Source of the DNA: an uncultured Sphingomonadaceae bacterium
Lineage (GTDB): Bacteria > Pseudomonadota > Alphaproteobacteria > Sphingomonadales > Sphingomonadaceae
Length of the DNA stretch: 64,000 bases
Assembly (NCBI GenBank): GCA_947494305.1
Contig: CANLUL010000001.1
Location: 1,178,001-1,242,000 of the forward strand
Reading direction: 5' to 3'
In this document: piece by piece, positions 1-9,581 of the stretch
Layout: every line of letters starts with the position of its first letter
How positions within the stretch are numbered: the stretch's first letter is position 1
The notes under the pieces: model-generated
What the model was told of the DNA's origin: nothing
The model's database searches: none
What the model saw: only the letters and a program-made list of their open reading frames with translations
Position numbers and translations under genes: made by a program

Positions 1-2011
1 GTTGCTCACCGCGATATCCATGTTTTAGCAGGTCCTCTTGCGACCAGCCCAACAAAGGCGATACCAATAGGCTGGCCAGGTTGAGATCGTCATTGGGCTG
101 CAAGACAAAGCGGATGGCTGACAGCAGATCCTGCACGACCAGTGGTTGATTAAGACGAATGCGATCAATACCCGCAACAGGCACATTTTCAGCGAACAGG
201 CGCGCCACGATCAACGCACTGAGTTCATCTCTTTTGCTGACTAATATTAGCACATCTTTGGGTTCGAGCGGCCGCCCTTCCCTTGCCAGCCACAGCGGAT
301 TGTCCGGAGAAAGCCAGTTTTTGATTTGAAGCGCTAACTTGTTGGCAAAAAGACGCTTTTCATCGTTTATCCAGCTTTCTTCATCATCAGGATCAGCACC
401 GGCACCATATGCTATGGGGCGCCAAAGCGAAACGCTGCCCGGTTTCCCAGCAAAGTGGCTGCGATGCGGTGGCACCACTTCATCCAACCCCAATTGATCA
501 TGACCAATATTCCGCAATGTTTCATCTACCACTTTTAAGATCGGTGGTGTCGAACGGAAACTGCGATCAAGCGACAGTGGATTGAATGGCTTTTCAGAAG
601 CCTCCGCCTTGGTGAAAAATTCTTCACGTGCTTTGGTGTAGTTGTGCGGACTGGTTCCCTGAAATCCAAAGATTGCCTGTTTAAAATCGCCCACAGTGAA
701 CAGCGTACGCAATTTATCATCCTGCGCGCCTTTCCCGGCAAAAAACTCTTCCGCCAAAGCATCGACAATTTCCCATTGCGCCAAATTGGTGTCCTGCGCC
801 TCGTCAACCAGAATATGATCGGTACGTTGGTCCAGTTTGTAGCGGATCCACTGGGCCATATCACCCTGGCCCAGCAGTTTCGCAGTCATCCGGATCATGT
901 CATCAAAATCGACTACGCCCCGCAATTTTTTGGCACGGGTATAGCGATGATAAAATGACCGACCCGCGTTCAACGCTCCGGATAAAAGGTCAGCATATTC
1001 AAACAGCGTCGCTGTCTCCAACAACTCACCACTCCACGCCATAAGTACTTCAGCCACAGCATCGTAGTCAGGAAAGGCTGCCAGCAAGCCCTTGGTTGGT
1101 TTTTGCGGCGCACCTGTAGTCTTTGTAGCCCACGCATGATGAAGGTCCGGTAGCGCTGCTGCCCGTTCTTGATCGTTAAGCACCAGCCACTGGCGAATGA
1201 TCAATTGGCGCTCTTGCTCTTTCTTGCCGCCATTTTCTGTCATCGCGTCACGCAATGATGTCATTGCAGAACGATTAATCACATCATCCGAACATCGATC
1301 GGCCAGCCAGTCTTCGGCATCTCCCTCAATCGGTAGGCCGAGCAATCGCCTCACAAAAGGCAATAGGGGGCCTTCCGGCAAAGCTTCCATGGCGTCTGCC
1401 TTGGAAGCGCATCGCATCAGATATTGCTCGGCGGCCTCTTCTCCCATCCGGATGGATAAAGCCTGGATTGCGGATGTAATCTCGGCCTGTCCGCCTGCCT
1501 CTTCCTCCAGTAACATTTCACCCAATGCCTGCCGCGCCAATATTTTCTGATCACGCTCTTCAATAGGCGTAAAAGACGATGCAATACCCGCTTCTTCCGG
1601 AAATGAGCCCAGCAAGGCCTGGCAAAAACTGTGAATGGTCATGATCCTGAGGCCGCCGCCACGTGCATCCAAAACCCGCGCGAACAATGTCCTTGCCCGT
1701 TCCTGTGTAGGAGGATCATTGGATGCGCCAATGGCAAATAATTGTTGGCGCAATTCCTTTTGCGGCATTCGCACCCACGCTGCCAGTTGCCGATGCACAC
1801 GCTCGGCCATCTCTGCTGCGCCAGCTTTCGTAAAGGTCAGACACAGGATATGTTCCGGATCAACATTTTCACGCAACAGCAGGCGAAAAACCCGTGCCGT
1901 CAAAACTTGCGTCTTGCCCGTTCCCGCCGAAGCGCTCAGCCAGATATTATCCTCAGGGATAACCGCATCGGCCTGTTTGTCGGCTAGCGGATGAAGCGTT
2001 GTATCAGCCAT
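1..2011 (-). CDS. addA: AddA helicase-nuclease subunit, N-terminal part (runs off left edge)
   Basis: Double-strand-break repair helicase AddA, partner of AddB in the RecBCD-like end-resection nuclease. About 670 codons of the N-terminal half are in the window; the gene leaves at base 1. Translation from ATG at 2011 shows a UvrD-type Walker A (SASAGTGKT, residues 26-34), a Walker B DEAQDT near residue 400 and the helicase motif VGDFKQAIFGF shortly after. The C-terminal helicase part and nuclease domain lie outside. The start overlaps the addB stop by 8 bases (ATGGCTGA), implying translational coupling. It is the last visible gene of the divL-tsaE-amgK-murU-addB-addA operon. No internal stop was seen in the stretch I translated. 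Confidence 0.93.
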   Translation of the reverse strand, partial: MADTTLHPLADKQADAVIPEDNIWLSASAGTGKTQVLTARVFRLLLRENVDPEHILCLTFTKAGAAEMAERVHRQLAAWVRMPQKELRQQLFAIGASNDPPTQERARTLFARVLDARGGGLRIMTIHSFCQALLGSFPEEAGIASSFTPIEERDQKILARQALGEMLLEEEAGGQAEITSAIQALSIRMGEEAAEQYLMRCASKADAMEALPEGPLLPFVRRLLGLPIEGDAEDWLADRCSDDVINRSAMTSLRDAMTENGGKKEQERQLIIRQWLVLNDQERAAALPDLHHAWATKTTGAPQKPTKGLLAAFPDYDAVAEVLMAWSGELLETATLFEYADLLSGALNAGRSFYHRYTRAKKLRGVVDFDDMIRMTAKLLGQGDMAQWIRYKLDQRTDHILVDEAQDTNLAQWEIVDALAEEFFAGKGAQDDKLRTLFTVGDFKQAIFGFQGTSPHNYTKAREEFFTKAEASEKPFNPLSLDRSFRSTPPILKVVDETLRNIGHDQLGLDEVVPPHRSHFAGKPGSVSLWRPIAYGAGADPDDEESWINDEKRLFANKLALQIKNWLSPDNPLWLAREGRPLEPKDVLILVSKRDELSALIVARLFAENVPVAGIDRIRLNQPLVVQDLLSAIRFVLQPNDDLNLASLLVSPLLGWSQEDLLKHGYRGEQ

Positions 2012-4991
2012 CGACTGGTTCCACCGCATCAGCTTGCCCATACCATTCTTCAAGCCGCATCAATTGGTCATAGTCACCATAAGGCGCATATTCCGGATGC
2101 AGTTTCGCCACCATAGACTCGCTGCCCAAAATGTACTTATCAACTGCGTCATTGAAATGTGCCACGGCATGATCGACCATAGCATCAGCTTCAATTCGGT
2201 CTTTGCTACGCGGATTGGTTGGCGAAGCGGTATAGCCAAATTCATCAAATTTCTTGGCCAATGACCAATATTCAAAGGCGGTCACCTGACCGGAAACGTC
2301 TTTGATTTTCCCACTTTCTGCTATAGCTGCGAGCAAGCCAAGTTGCAGATTAAACCCTTCTTTCACAGCGCGGTTACTTGGCGGTCCACCCGTTTTGTAA
2401 TCAACAATGGCAAGGCCGCCATCAGGCATCCGGTCAATTCGGTCAGCAATACCGGAGAGGCTAACGCCGGCAATCTCAGTCTCACCGTACTGTTCCGATT
2501 TCAATGGTTCCCTGCCGGCCTTACGATCCATCGCCACTTTTTCGGCAACCCACAGCAAACCTTGCATTAGTCGCGGTGACCAAAGTGTGCGCAATAGAGG
2601 GTGAGAGGAACGATCATTGAGGAACGCTTCCGCGCGCTCTTTCAGGGCGTCAGGCTGATAGTTGTCTTGCTTCGCCCATTTGTCCAATATGTCGTGAATG
2701 ATCGTGCCACGCCAAGCCGCACTGGGTTCAGCATCAATCAGATCGAATGATCGCAGTTTGAGAATGCGATAGGCGTAGAAAGCAAAAGGGTCCGCAATCA
2801 GTCGATCCACATGTGTGACGGACAGATTTACATTGCGCTGCTTGGCGCTTGGTAGCGGGGCTGGACGTGCGGCGGGATTGTATTTTTTGGGACGATCCAA
2901 TTCACCAGCCCAAACCGAAGCAAACGGATGTTCTTTCAGATTATCACCGCACATTGCCTTTAATCGGAGCAAGAACCGGGATGCCAGTTCGGGTCCAGAT
3001 CCATCTCTCTTGGCCCTCGTCAAAATGACATTGTTCGCACCCATCGCGCCAACCAAATCATGTGCTGACAATCCAATCTGTCGTTCCTGTGCCGGTAGTC
3101 CCAGTGATTTACGCACCATAGGTGCCAACCAAGGGTCAGGTGAAATTGCCTGGGGCCAACTACCTTCATTCAGACCGCTACAAATCACCAAATCCGCCTG
3201 TTGGAGACGCGCCTCCAACAAACCGTAAATGGCAATACGGGGGTGTCCTCCATAAGCGGGGCGGTCGGAAATACCGGAAAGGAAAATATCAAACCAGGCT
3301 TCCATCTCGTCCAGCTTGATCGAGATTGGTCCCAGATCTGGACGCTGTTCCAGCTCCGCAAGAAAGTCGGCCAGCTCCCGCCCCGCCGAACCCGCCCAGA
3401 TTTCTCCCTCGGTCAATCGATCAGAAAGCTGACGAATTTCGGAGAGTAAAGCCGGCCAGGTTGATTGCTTGCTCAGCAGCTTGGTGATGGGTTCGAATAG
3501 AGTGCGCGTTTCTTGCCACCAAGGTAACACCTCTTCTCGCAAACGCCTTGTCCGCTTTTCATCACTGTGAAACATTGCATCAATGCCATCTAGGCCTGGC
3601 GCTGGCCTTGGACCGCGCAACAGCTGGTCAAATTTACGAACCTTGTCGAGCCACATCACCCGATGATTCCCAGCCATTACCAGTGGATGTTTTAGCAAGG
3701 CCAAAAACTGTGCGGGTGCGAATTCGTCAGCGACTGTTGACAGTAGATTGAGGAAAAACACTCCTGCAGGTGTTTTTGACAAAGGCTGTCCAGCGGTATC
3801 GTTTGCCTGAATGCCCCAGCGCTTTAGATGAGAAGAAATCCTCTGGGCCAGTGAACGATCTGGCGTAATTATTGCCACTCTTTTTCCAGACTCCTCCAAA
3901 GCCTCTCGCGCCAACAAGGCAACAGTTTGTGCTTCCTCTGCACTGTGTCTGGCTTCAACAATCTGCACGCCAGCAAGACTGCGATCCTGACTTTCCAATT
4001 CCTGCCAGCGAGCGGTTAGATTGGGTATGGTAAAAGCATTGCTGAGGGCACGGCTGCGTTTGGCGAGAGCGCCACTGTCGCCGGTACGCGGCCAGCGTAT
4101 AACTTCCGCACGGGCAATTGACATACGATTGAGCAACAGTTTCAAATGATATTGCGGATGTGTCTCTTGAGAACTCCTAGCCTTGCCGGTTTCCGGATCG
4201 GGTTCAAAGGGGCCAAGCGAATCCCATTCTTCATCAGGCATGATCAAGTCCAGATCAGGCATAACTACCAGTCCAGTGGGCAAGAACGCTATGACGCGTA
4301 AAAAGTTTGCTATTGCGGGGGCAGACGTTGTTACACCAGCAGCCACCACAAAGTTTTCAGGCGGATTGTGCTTCCAATTCTCCGATATGTTATCGAACAG
4401 CGCGTTTCTACGGCTAGCCTCATCGACCACGCCCATTTGCTCCAACTTCTTCTGCCACTGCTCTGCAATTGCCCGAAAAAATCCTAAAGAATCCTGCCAA
4501 TGAGCAGCCAATTCCGGTTCGACGTCCAAATCCAGCAAATCACGCAAGGAAAGGCGCTCGACGGTCAACTGATCCAATGTGCGAGTGAATTCTGCAGCCA
4601 ATCGCAAAGCATCTTGAGCAAGAACCAGATCGTCACGCCTTCGGCTCTCCGTTTCAATCATTTGTGCCAGCATCAAATGCCGATCTAGCGGATTGATCGC
4701 CGGTGGAACATCTAGCGCCAAATCTCCTCGATCCAGCGCTACTCCGACCGACTCATCTAATTCAAGATCACCGATTACAGCCATTTGAGGCAGTAAAAGA
4801 CCATCTTCACTCAACCGCACAAAGGCATCATGGACCGCGCGGCGCGCACGGTTATTGGGAAGAATGACCATACCACGCGCGAGACCAAATGGGTCTTTGC
4901 CAAATCGATCAATCAATCCCTGTGCCAAAGCATCGGCAAATCCGCCATGAGCAGCGATATTATAAATGGATGGATTGTCCGGTCTAGACAC
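2004..4991 (-). CDS. addB: AddB, double-strand break repair nuclease subunit
   Basis: AddB (995 aa), the second subunit of the AddAB helicase-nuclease that resects double-strand ends for RecA. The N-terminal two thirds is an inactivated helicase-like fold; the C-terminal part is a PD-(D/E)XK nuclease with IVDYKTGG near residue 865 as the catalytic Asp-x-Lys strand. The length fits the alphaproteobacterial AddB family. I see no cysteine quartet for the iron-sulfur staple known from Bacillus AddB. The start is GTG at 4991, overlapping the murU stop by 8 bases; no ATG in frame would keep the N-terminus. It overlaps addA by 8 bases, so the two are coupled. Family assignment is by recognition of sequence character and context. 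Confidence 0.92.
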   Translation of the reverse strand: MSRPDNPSIYNIAAHGGFADALAQGLIDRFGKDPFGLARGMVILPNNRARRAVHDAFVRLSEDGLLLPQMAVIGDLELDESVGVALDRGDLALDVPPAINPLDRHLMLAQMIETESRRRDDLVLAQDALRLAAEFTRTLDQLTVERLSLRDLLDLDVEPELAAHWQDSLGFFRAIAEQWQKKLEQMGVVDEASRRNALFDNISENWKHNPPENFVVAAGVTTSAPAIANFLRVIAFLPTGLVVMPDLDLIMPDEEWDSLGPFEPDPETGKARSSQETHPQYHLKLLLNRMSIARAEVIRWPRTGDSGALAKRSRALSNAFTIPNLTARWQELESQDRSLAGVQIVEARHSAEEAQTVALLAREALEESGKRVAIITPDRSLAQRISSHLKRWGIQANDTAGQPLSKTPAGVFFLNLLSTVADEFAPAQFLALLKHPLVMAGNHRVMWLDKVRKFDQLLRGPRPAPGLDGIDAMFHSDEKRTRRLREEVLPWWQETRTLFEPITKLLSKQSTWPALLSEIRQLSDRLTEGEIWAGSAGRELADFLAELEQRPDLGPISIKLDEMEAWFDIFLSGISDRPAYGGHPRIAIYGLLEARLQQADLVICSGLNEGSWPQAISPDPWLAPMVRKSLGLPAQERQIGLSAHDLVGAMGANNVILTRAKRDGSGPELASRFLLRLKAMCGDNLKEHPFASVWAGELDRPKKYNPAARPAPLPSAKQRNVNLSVTHVDRLIADPFAFYAYRILKLRSFDLIDAEPSAAWRGTIIHDILDKWAKQDNYQPDALKERAEAFLNDRSSHPLLRTLWSPRLMQGLLWVAEKVAMDRKAGREPLKSEQYGETEIAGVSLSGIADRIDRMPDGGLAIVDYKTGGPPSNRAVKEGFNLQLGLLAAIAESGKIKDVSGQVTAFEYWSLAKKFDEFGYTASPTNPRSKDRIEADAMVDHAVAHFNDAVDKYILGSESMVAKLHPEYAPYGDYDQLMRLEEWYGQADAVEPVDG

Positions 4992-5700
4992 TCGCTAAAG
5001 CAGCTTCGGTCGGAGCAATCGCTTCTGGCGAACCAACTTCATACCATTCGCCCAGGTGAACGAGACCAAACAACCTTTTCTCGGCAATGGCGCGCTCCCA
5101 AAGCTTCATTGTGGAAAATGGTCCATCCGGAGCATCTCGCAGCAAGCGTTTTGAAATCAGCTGGATACCAGTGTAAATATAGGGAGCCTCACCACCTTGC
5201 GCTTTTCTGCTGATACGACCGTCTTCATCAAGAAGGAAATCCCCATTGCCCTTGTAGTTGCGCGCACCGGAATGCGGTACGATCAGTAACAACGCATCCA
5301 TCTTTTCGTCATCCCATATGTCCATCAGCCGTTCCAGACTGGTCGACGCTGCATCGCTCCACAAATTGTCGCTATTGATACAGAAAAACAAATGCTCATC
5401 GGTCAATGATTGCGCCTGAATCAGTCCGCCACCTGTTTCCATCAACTGGGTACGCTCATCCGAAATTCGAAACTCGAATGGATAATCGGCAGATTCCAAA
5501 TGTGCTTCCAGCATGTCCGGGAAATAGTGGACATTCACGATCACTTTTTCGACACCTGCTGCTTCCAACTTGTCAAAGCAATGGTCGATCATCGCTTTTC
5601 CCGCCACTTTAACAAGTGGTTTGGGCTTGTCGTTGGTCAACGGCCTCATACGCGTACCCAGGCCGGCCGCCATAACCATAGCTGTCGTTACCCTGGTCAT
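4984..5700 (-). CDS. murU: MurNAc-1-phosphate uridylyltransferase-like nucleotidyltransferase
   Basis: GT-A nucleotidyltransferase of 238 aa. The N-terminus has the family signature AAGLGTRMRPLT followed by KPKPLVKVAGK (residues 11-33), and NSDN near residue 108 supplies the metal-binding Asp. In Pseudomonas MurU makes UDP-MurNAc from MurNAc-1-phosphate in cell-wall recycling, and AmgK supplies the substrate. Here the AmgK-like gene lies immediately upstream with an ATGA overlap (5697-5700), which supports that role rather than a generic sugar-phosphate uridylyltransferase. If so, the host can bypass de novo UDP-MurNAc synthesis. The substrate is inferred from family and context, not seen directly. 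Confidence 0.85.
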   Translation of the reverse strand: MTRVTTAMVMAAGLGTRMRPLTNDKPKPLVKVAGKAMIDHCFDKLEAAGVEKVIVNVHYFPDMLEAHLESADYPFEFRISDERTQLMETGGGLIQAQSLTDEHLFFCINSDNLWSDAASTSLERLMDIWDDEKMDALLLIVPHSGARNYKGNGDFLLDEDGRISRKAQGGEAPYIYTGIQLISKRLLRDAPDGPFSTMKLWERAIAEKRLFGLVHLGEWYEVGSPEAIAPTEAALASV

Positions 5701-6692
5701 GCTTTTGCTTTCGCACTTATCACTTTTGAACGGACATCCCGAGGGATATTCTGTTCAAACCAATCCGTTACAGGTTCGAGAGCGGGATGACGCAAATCCT
5801 TCTCCAGCAACCCCCACATTCGGGGAAGGAAATCCAGGTAGCGATCCTTACCATCACGCACGAACAGCCGGGTAAATATCCCAATGATTTTGGTGTTTCG
5901 TTGCGCCCCTAAAACCGCATAGTGACTTCGGAAATCCGCTGCCTCCTCATCGCTTTGATCGGTTAAATAATAGCTAAGCATGGCCTCTTCCAACTCATCA
6001 GAAACATCACGGCGAGCATCTTGTAGCATCGAAACCAAATCATATGCGGGGTGTCCGACCAGTGCATCTTGGAAGTCAAGTAGTCCCAAGCGACCATCAT
6101 CAAGCAGCATTATATTCTCTGCATGATAGTCGCGCATCACGGTTACCGGATTAACCTGTGCGGCTAGGACCGGTTGTAGAACCATTTGCCAAGCATCGAC
6201 AAATCCATCAACGTCTGCATCAACTCCAATGGCCGGACAATACCATTCGACTAGTAACTTTACTTCGCGAAGATACTGATCCCAATCATAGGCACCCAGC
6301 TTAGCGGCGGGTTTAGAATGCAGATCACTTATCAAATCGATGGTTTGGCGATAGATTCTCTCTTCATCCGCAGGCTTTGCATCCAAATGCTCACGCATTC
6401 TGTGGTCGCCAAAATCTTCTAACAGAATCAAACCATGTTCCAGATTTTCAGCCAATATATCAGGCGCAGAAAAACCTTGGTCTCTTAAATATCTGGCCAT
6501 CATAATGTAAGGCTTCGGATCTTCATACGGTGGCGGAGCATCCATCAAAATTGCCACATCATTTCCTCTTATCGCGCGAAAGTAGCGACGAAAGGAAGCA
6601 TCCCCTGCAACCGGAACAATCTCTGCTCCAATCCACCCAGCTTTTTCCAAAAATTCCTGCGCCGCTTCAGGCGGTGTCATGTCAATGGCCAT
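5697..6692 (-). CDS. amgK: AmgK-like anomeric sugar kinase (aminoglycoside phosphotransferase family)
   Basis: APH-fold kinase of 331 aa. The N-terminal GDASFRRYFR segment is characteristic of the AmgK group; the catalytic loop reads YHAENIMLL (His-x-x-x-Asn) and the metal-binding motif is LLDFQDA. AmgK phosphorylates MurNAc/GlcNAc at the anomeric position for MurU. The frame is open up to a TTG at 6704, but ATG at 6692 has GGAAAGACAG directly before it and is preferred; ATG at 6680 would give an ATGA overlap with tsaE but lacks a ribosome binding site. It overlaps murU by 4 bases. Annotation tools often call this family an aminoglycoside phosphotransferase, which would be misleading here. 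Confidence 0.85.
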   Translation of the reverse strand: MAIDMTPPEAAQEFLEKAGWIGAEIVPVAGDASFRRYFRAIRGNDVAILMDAPPPYEDPKPYIMMARYLRDQGFSAPDILAENLEHGLILLEDFGDHRMREHLDAKPADEERIYRQTIDLISDLHSKPAAKLGAYDWDQYLREVKLLVEWYCPAIGVDADVDGFVDAWQMVLQPVLAAQVNPVTVMRDYHAENIMLLDDGRLGLLDFQDALVGHPAYDLVSMLQDARRDVSDELEEAMLSYYLTDQSDEEAADFRSHYAVLGAQRNTKIIGIFTRLFVRDGKDRYLDFLPRMWGLLEKDLRHPALEPVTDWFEQNIPRDVRSKVISAKAKA

Positions 6693-7120
6693 CTGTCTTT
6701 CCAAGCCTCACCCGCGATCCAAGTCAACAACCTCGTTTCATCCGGTTCAATTTTTATGTCTATCTGCAATGCGTCCGTCCAGTAACTCTGTGGCAAACGG
6801 TCTGGCCATTCCGCAAGAAGAGCTCCATCGATCAGACTATCATCCAGTCCCAATTCATGCACTTCATCCGGATCCTCAATACGATAAAAATCAACATGCG
6901 CTAGTGGCAAGGAGACCTCAGGCAATTCATATTGCTGTACAATAGCAAAAGTTGGACTCGGGACTTCTTCAGGAAACCCCAAACCGTGCAATACGCCGCG
7001 CGCAAAAGTCGTTTTGCCCGCTCCTAGCGTTCCAGACAAAGCGACCTTGTCTCCTGGTTTAAGTGTTGTCGCTAATCGTTGACCCAACTTAAGCATCATA
7101 TTTTCGTTGTTTACAATCAT
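6677..7120 (-). CDS. tsaE: TsaE, tRNA t6A threonylcarbamoyl transfer ATPase
   Basis: TsaE (YjeE family), 147 aa, the P-loop ATPase that works with TsaB and TsaD to make the t6A modification at position 37 of ANN-decoding tRNAs. Walker A is SGTLGAGKTTFARG near residues 29-42, and the family motif PSPTFAIVQQYE follows near residue 55. The length matches the family. The start ATG at 7118-7120 overlaps the divL stop in an ATGA arrangement; the end overlaps amgK. A tsaE gene directly after divL is, to my knowledge, a recurrent alphaproteobacterial order. Confidence 0.95.
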   Translation of the reverse strand: MIVNNENMMLKLGQRLATTLKPGDKVALSGTLGAGKTTFARGVLHGLGFPEEVPSPTFAIVQQYELPEVSLPLAHVDFYRIEDPDEVHELGLDDSLIDGALLAEWPDRLPQSYWTDALQIDIKIEPDETRLLTWIAGEAWKDRWPLT

Positions 7121-9468
7121 TGGCGCGGCAAATGAATGGAAACCAAAGTACCCTGTCCTGGTTCCGATGTAAGCGTTAGTTCGCCACCATGTGCTATGAC
7201 CAATTGACGCGCCAGAGGGAGTCCCAAACCGCCCGATTTCTCTCCCGTTTTTTGTTTTTGCGAGCGTGCAAAGCTATCAAAGGCCTTTGATTGTTGTCCA
7301 GCTGACATACCCGGACCATTATCCGAAATATGAATAACAGCCTTCCTGATATTACCTGTACCGTTAACTAGAATGCGACCACCGTTGTCTGTATAGCGAA
7401 TGGCATTGTCCATGATCTGAGATATGGCCTGCGTCAGGCGTTTCTTGTCTGCCAAAGCTGAGCCCAGTTTTTCTTCCAACTGCAGTTCAACCTCAATTTC
7501 TTTTTCCTTGGCAGCATCGGAAAACTTGCCAGCGGTGGTTTCGATCAATTGGTTGAGGTTCACCTTTTCCTTAGCAATGGGAAGCGCACCGGCTTCACTT
7601 TGACTCAAATCCAGAACATTGTCGATTTGATTGCCAAGTCGTTTCACTGATTGCAAAATTGCTTTTGTGTATTCCTGACCTTGCTCGGTCAGCGGTCCGG
7701 CAACACCGCTGTCAAGCAATTCGGCAAATCCACCTATTGATGTCAAAGGTGTCCTAAATTCATAACTCATGTTCGAGAGGAAACTAGCCTTGATCGAATC
7801 TGCCTCAACCAGAGCCTCATTGCGCTCTCTAAGAGCTTGTTCGATGCGATGACTATCCGAGATATCGAGCATAGTGAAAAGCGCATTACCATCTGGCAGC
7901 GGAATTGCGGCATATTCAAAACGGCGCCCATCGTTGAAGCTAATTCTACCGGCTTGTTGAGTCCGCTCTGATGTCGCCGTTCGGATTTTCTCTCGTACTT
8001 CGGATATCTTAGCGGATTGCTTAAGCTGCACGGCCATTCGTTGCATCAATGCGTCAACACGCGGATGTTTGCCCAATTCCTCTTCTTCAAGCGCCCAATT
8101 GCTCGCGAATTGATGATTCCAAATGTTCAGTTTTCCATCAGCTGCGAACACAGCCAGAGATTCAAATAGATTGTCGAACGTAGCTGTACGAACTCTAAGG
8201 AGGGTATCCCGTGCACTAGCGAGCTGCACTTGCTCAGTGCGGTCCTCAAATATAACCAGCAAGCCGCCGTCGGGCGTAGGATTAGCAATAACCCGCAAAT
8301 GGGTACCGTCTGCCAACAGCCAATTTTCTTCCACTGGTTCACTGGATTGGAACCAAGCCGTCTTCTCTTCGCGCCACTCTGGAAATTCTCTGACCTCCGG
8401 AATACGGTTCATTTCCCGCATGCGATCAAGAACCCTCGGAAACTCGGGACGCTCAGCAATCCATTGTTGGCGCATCGAAAAAATCCGCTGAAATGGCTGG
8501 TTGCAAAATTTTAACGATTTTTCCGAATCAAATTGAGCAACACCAGCCGATATTTTGTCCAGCATTTCGCGTTGAGACTCTCCAAAACGTTGCTGTTCAC
8601 GCCGAGCATCTTCCAATTCCTGAATATCAATAGCATATCCCGCAATGCCCGATTTACCCAAAGGCACATCGACAACTTGGGTCATGCGTCGTTCCTCGCC
8701 AATCGTTGTCGCAACAAAACGCTCAATCGGCTGCCCCTTTTCTTTTGCTTGGGCAGCTGCATTGATCGGACTGACCCCATTGATTGTCTCAACGAGTTCG
8801 ATGCCTTCCGAAATCACTTGTGCTCCATCCTCGGCGTCAACGGCATTTACATAGGCGCTATTGACCAGAGTCAGGCGTAGATCGGGAGAGCGATGCCACA
8901 TCGGGACAGGCGCAGCTTCAATAAGCGATGAAAGCGCATCAAAGGCAGCCCTTGCTTGCTGATTTTCTTCCTGCAGCTGTTCTATCTGTCCTTCGCTATC
9001 GGTGGCATCAAATACCCAAAGCAAGGCACTACCGTTGGGCGATATTTTTTGATCCGCCAAACCTCCACGGATAAGGAGCGCCTTATCTGAACCAGCCACT
9101 TTAACCGCTCGAGTAAAACCACTTCCTGATTTCTGAGCCAGACTTACATCTTGTGTCAGACCTTCCAGGTCTTCCCGGCTCATACCTGCATCTTTGGTAT
9201 GCAATTCAGAGATATGGGCCGGCAAGTGATCAAACCCTAACCAGTGCATCAGGCGTTGTGATGCCTCCAATTTGCCATCTGATCTAACCAGTAATGGCAA
9301 GGCTGGTGACGTTTCCAATAGACGCCCCAATCGGCCCGATTGCCGTAGCGTTTTTTCCGCCTTGCTTTTCATCGCCAGACCGGACCATACCGCCCAAGCA
9401 GCGCCGGCCAGCCAAGCTGCTAGTATTAGCCCCAATATTACGGCTGTTAGATCAGGAACGTTCGACAT
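7117..9468 (-). CDS. divL: DivL-like PAS sensor pseudo-histidine kinase with Tyr at the phospho-acceptor site
   Basis: Membrane-anchored kinase-like protein of 783 aa: one N-terminal transmembrane segment (about residues 8-29), several PAS-type segments (about 50-540), a DHp helix pair (about 560-625) and a HATPase domain (N-box Asn688, DNGPG at 716-720, GGLGL at 746-750). The phospho-acceptor motif reads MSYEFRTPL, with Tyr569 where kinases have His. This substitution, the length (Caulobacter DivL is 769 aa) and the neighbouring tsaE identify DivL, which regulates CckA and the CtrA pathway as a binding protein rather than a classical kinase. First gene of the minus-strand operon; it diverges from moaB across 113 bases. 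Start ATG at 9468. Confidence 0.88.
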   Translation of the reverse strand: MSNVPDLTAVILGLILAAWLAGAAWAVWSGLAMKSKAEKTLRQSGRLGRLLETSPALPLLVRSDGKLEASQRLMHWLGFDHLPAHISELHTKDAGMSREDLEGLTQDVSLAQKSGSGFTRAVKVAGSDKALLIRGGLADQKISPNGSALLWVFDATDSEGQIEQLQEENQQARAAFDALSSLIEAAPVPMWHRSPDLRLTLVNSAYVNAVDAEDGAQVISEGIELVETINGVSPINAAAQAKEKGQPIERFVATTIGEERRMTQVVDVPLGKSGIAGYAIDIQELEDARREQQRFGESQREMLDKISAGVAQFDSEKSLKFCNQPFQRIFSMRQQWIAERPEFPRVLDRMREMNRIPEVREFPEWREEKTAWFQSSEPVEENWLLADGTHLRVIANPTPDGGLLVIFEDRTEQVQLASARDTLLRVRTATFDNLFESLAVFAADGKLNIWNHQFASNWALEEEELGKHPRVDALMQRMAVQLKQSAKISEVREKIRTATSERTQQAGRISFNDGRRFEYAAIPLPDGNALFTMLDISDSHRIEQALRERNEALVEADSIKASFLSNMSYEFRTPLTSIGGFAELLDSGVAGPLTEQGQEYTKAILQSVKRLGNQIDNVLDLSQSEAGALPIAKEKVNLNQLIETTAGKFSDAAKEKEIEVELQLEEKLGSALADKKRLTQAISQIMDNAIRYTDNGGRILVNGTGNIRKAVIHISDNGPGMSAGQQSKAFDSFARSQKQKTGEKSGGLGLPLARQLVIAHGGELTLTSEPGQGTLVSIHLPRQ

Positions 9469-9581
9469 ATTACAAAGCGATTAGACGGTTAGTAGCGTTG
9501 CGAAAAGCCCCGATTTTCATTGGCTTCTATTTGCTTCCTAATATAAGTTTATCCTTTGCCCCCAACATAAGGAATTTTGGC

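Noticed and set aside
7117-9468. DivL-like gene as a decayed histidine kinase
   Set aside because: The Tyr substitution is a known conserved property of DivL and all other kinase motifs are intact.
9294-9581. Upstream extension of the moaB frame into the divL region
   Set aside because: The extension is on the opposite strand within divL, does not resemble MoaB, and the ATG at 9582 has a good ribosome binding site.
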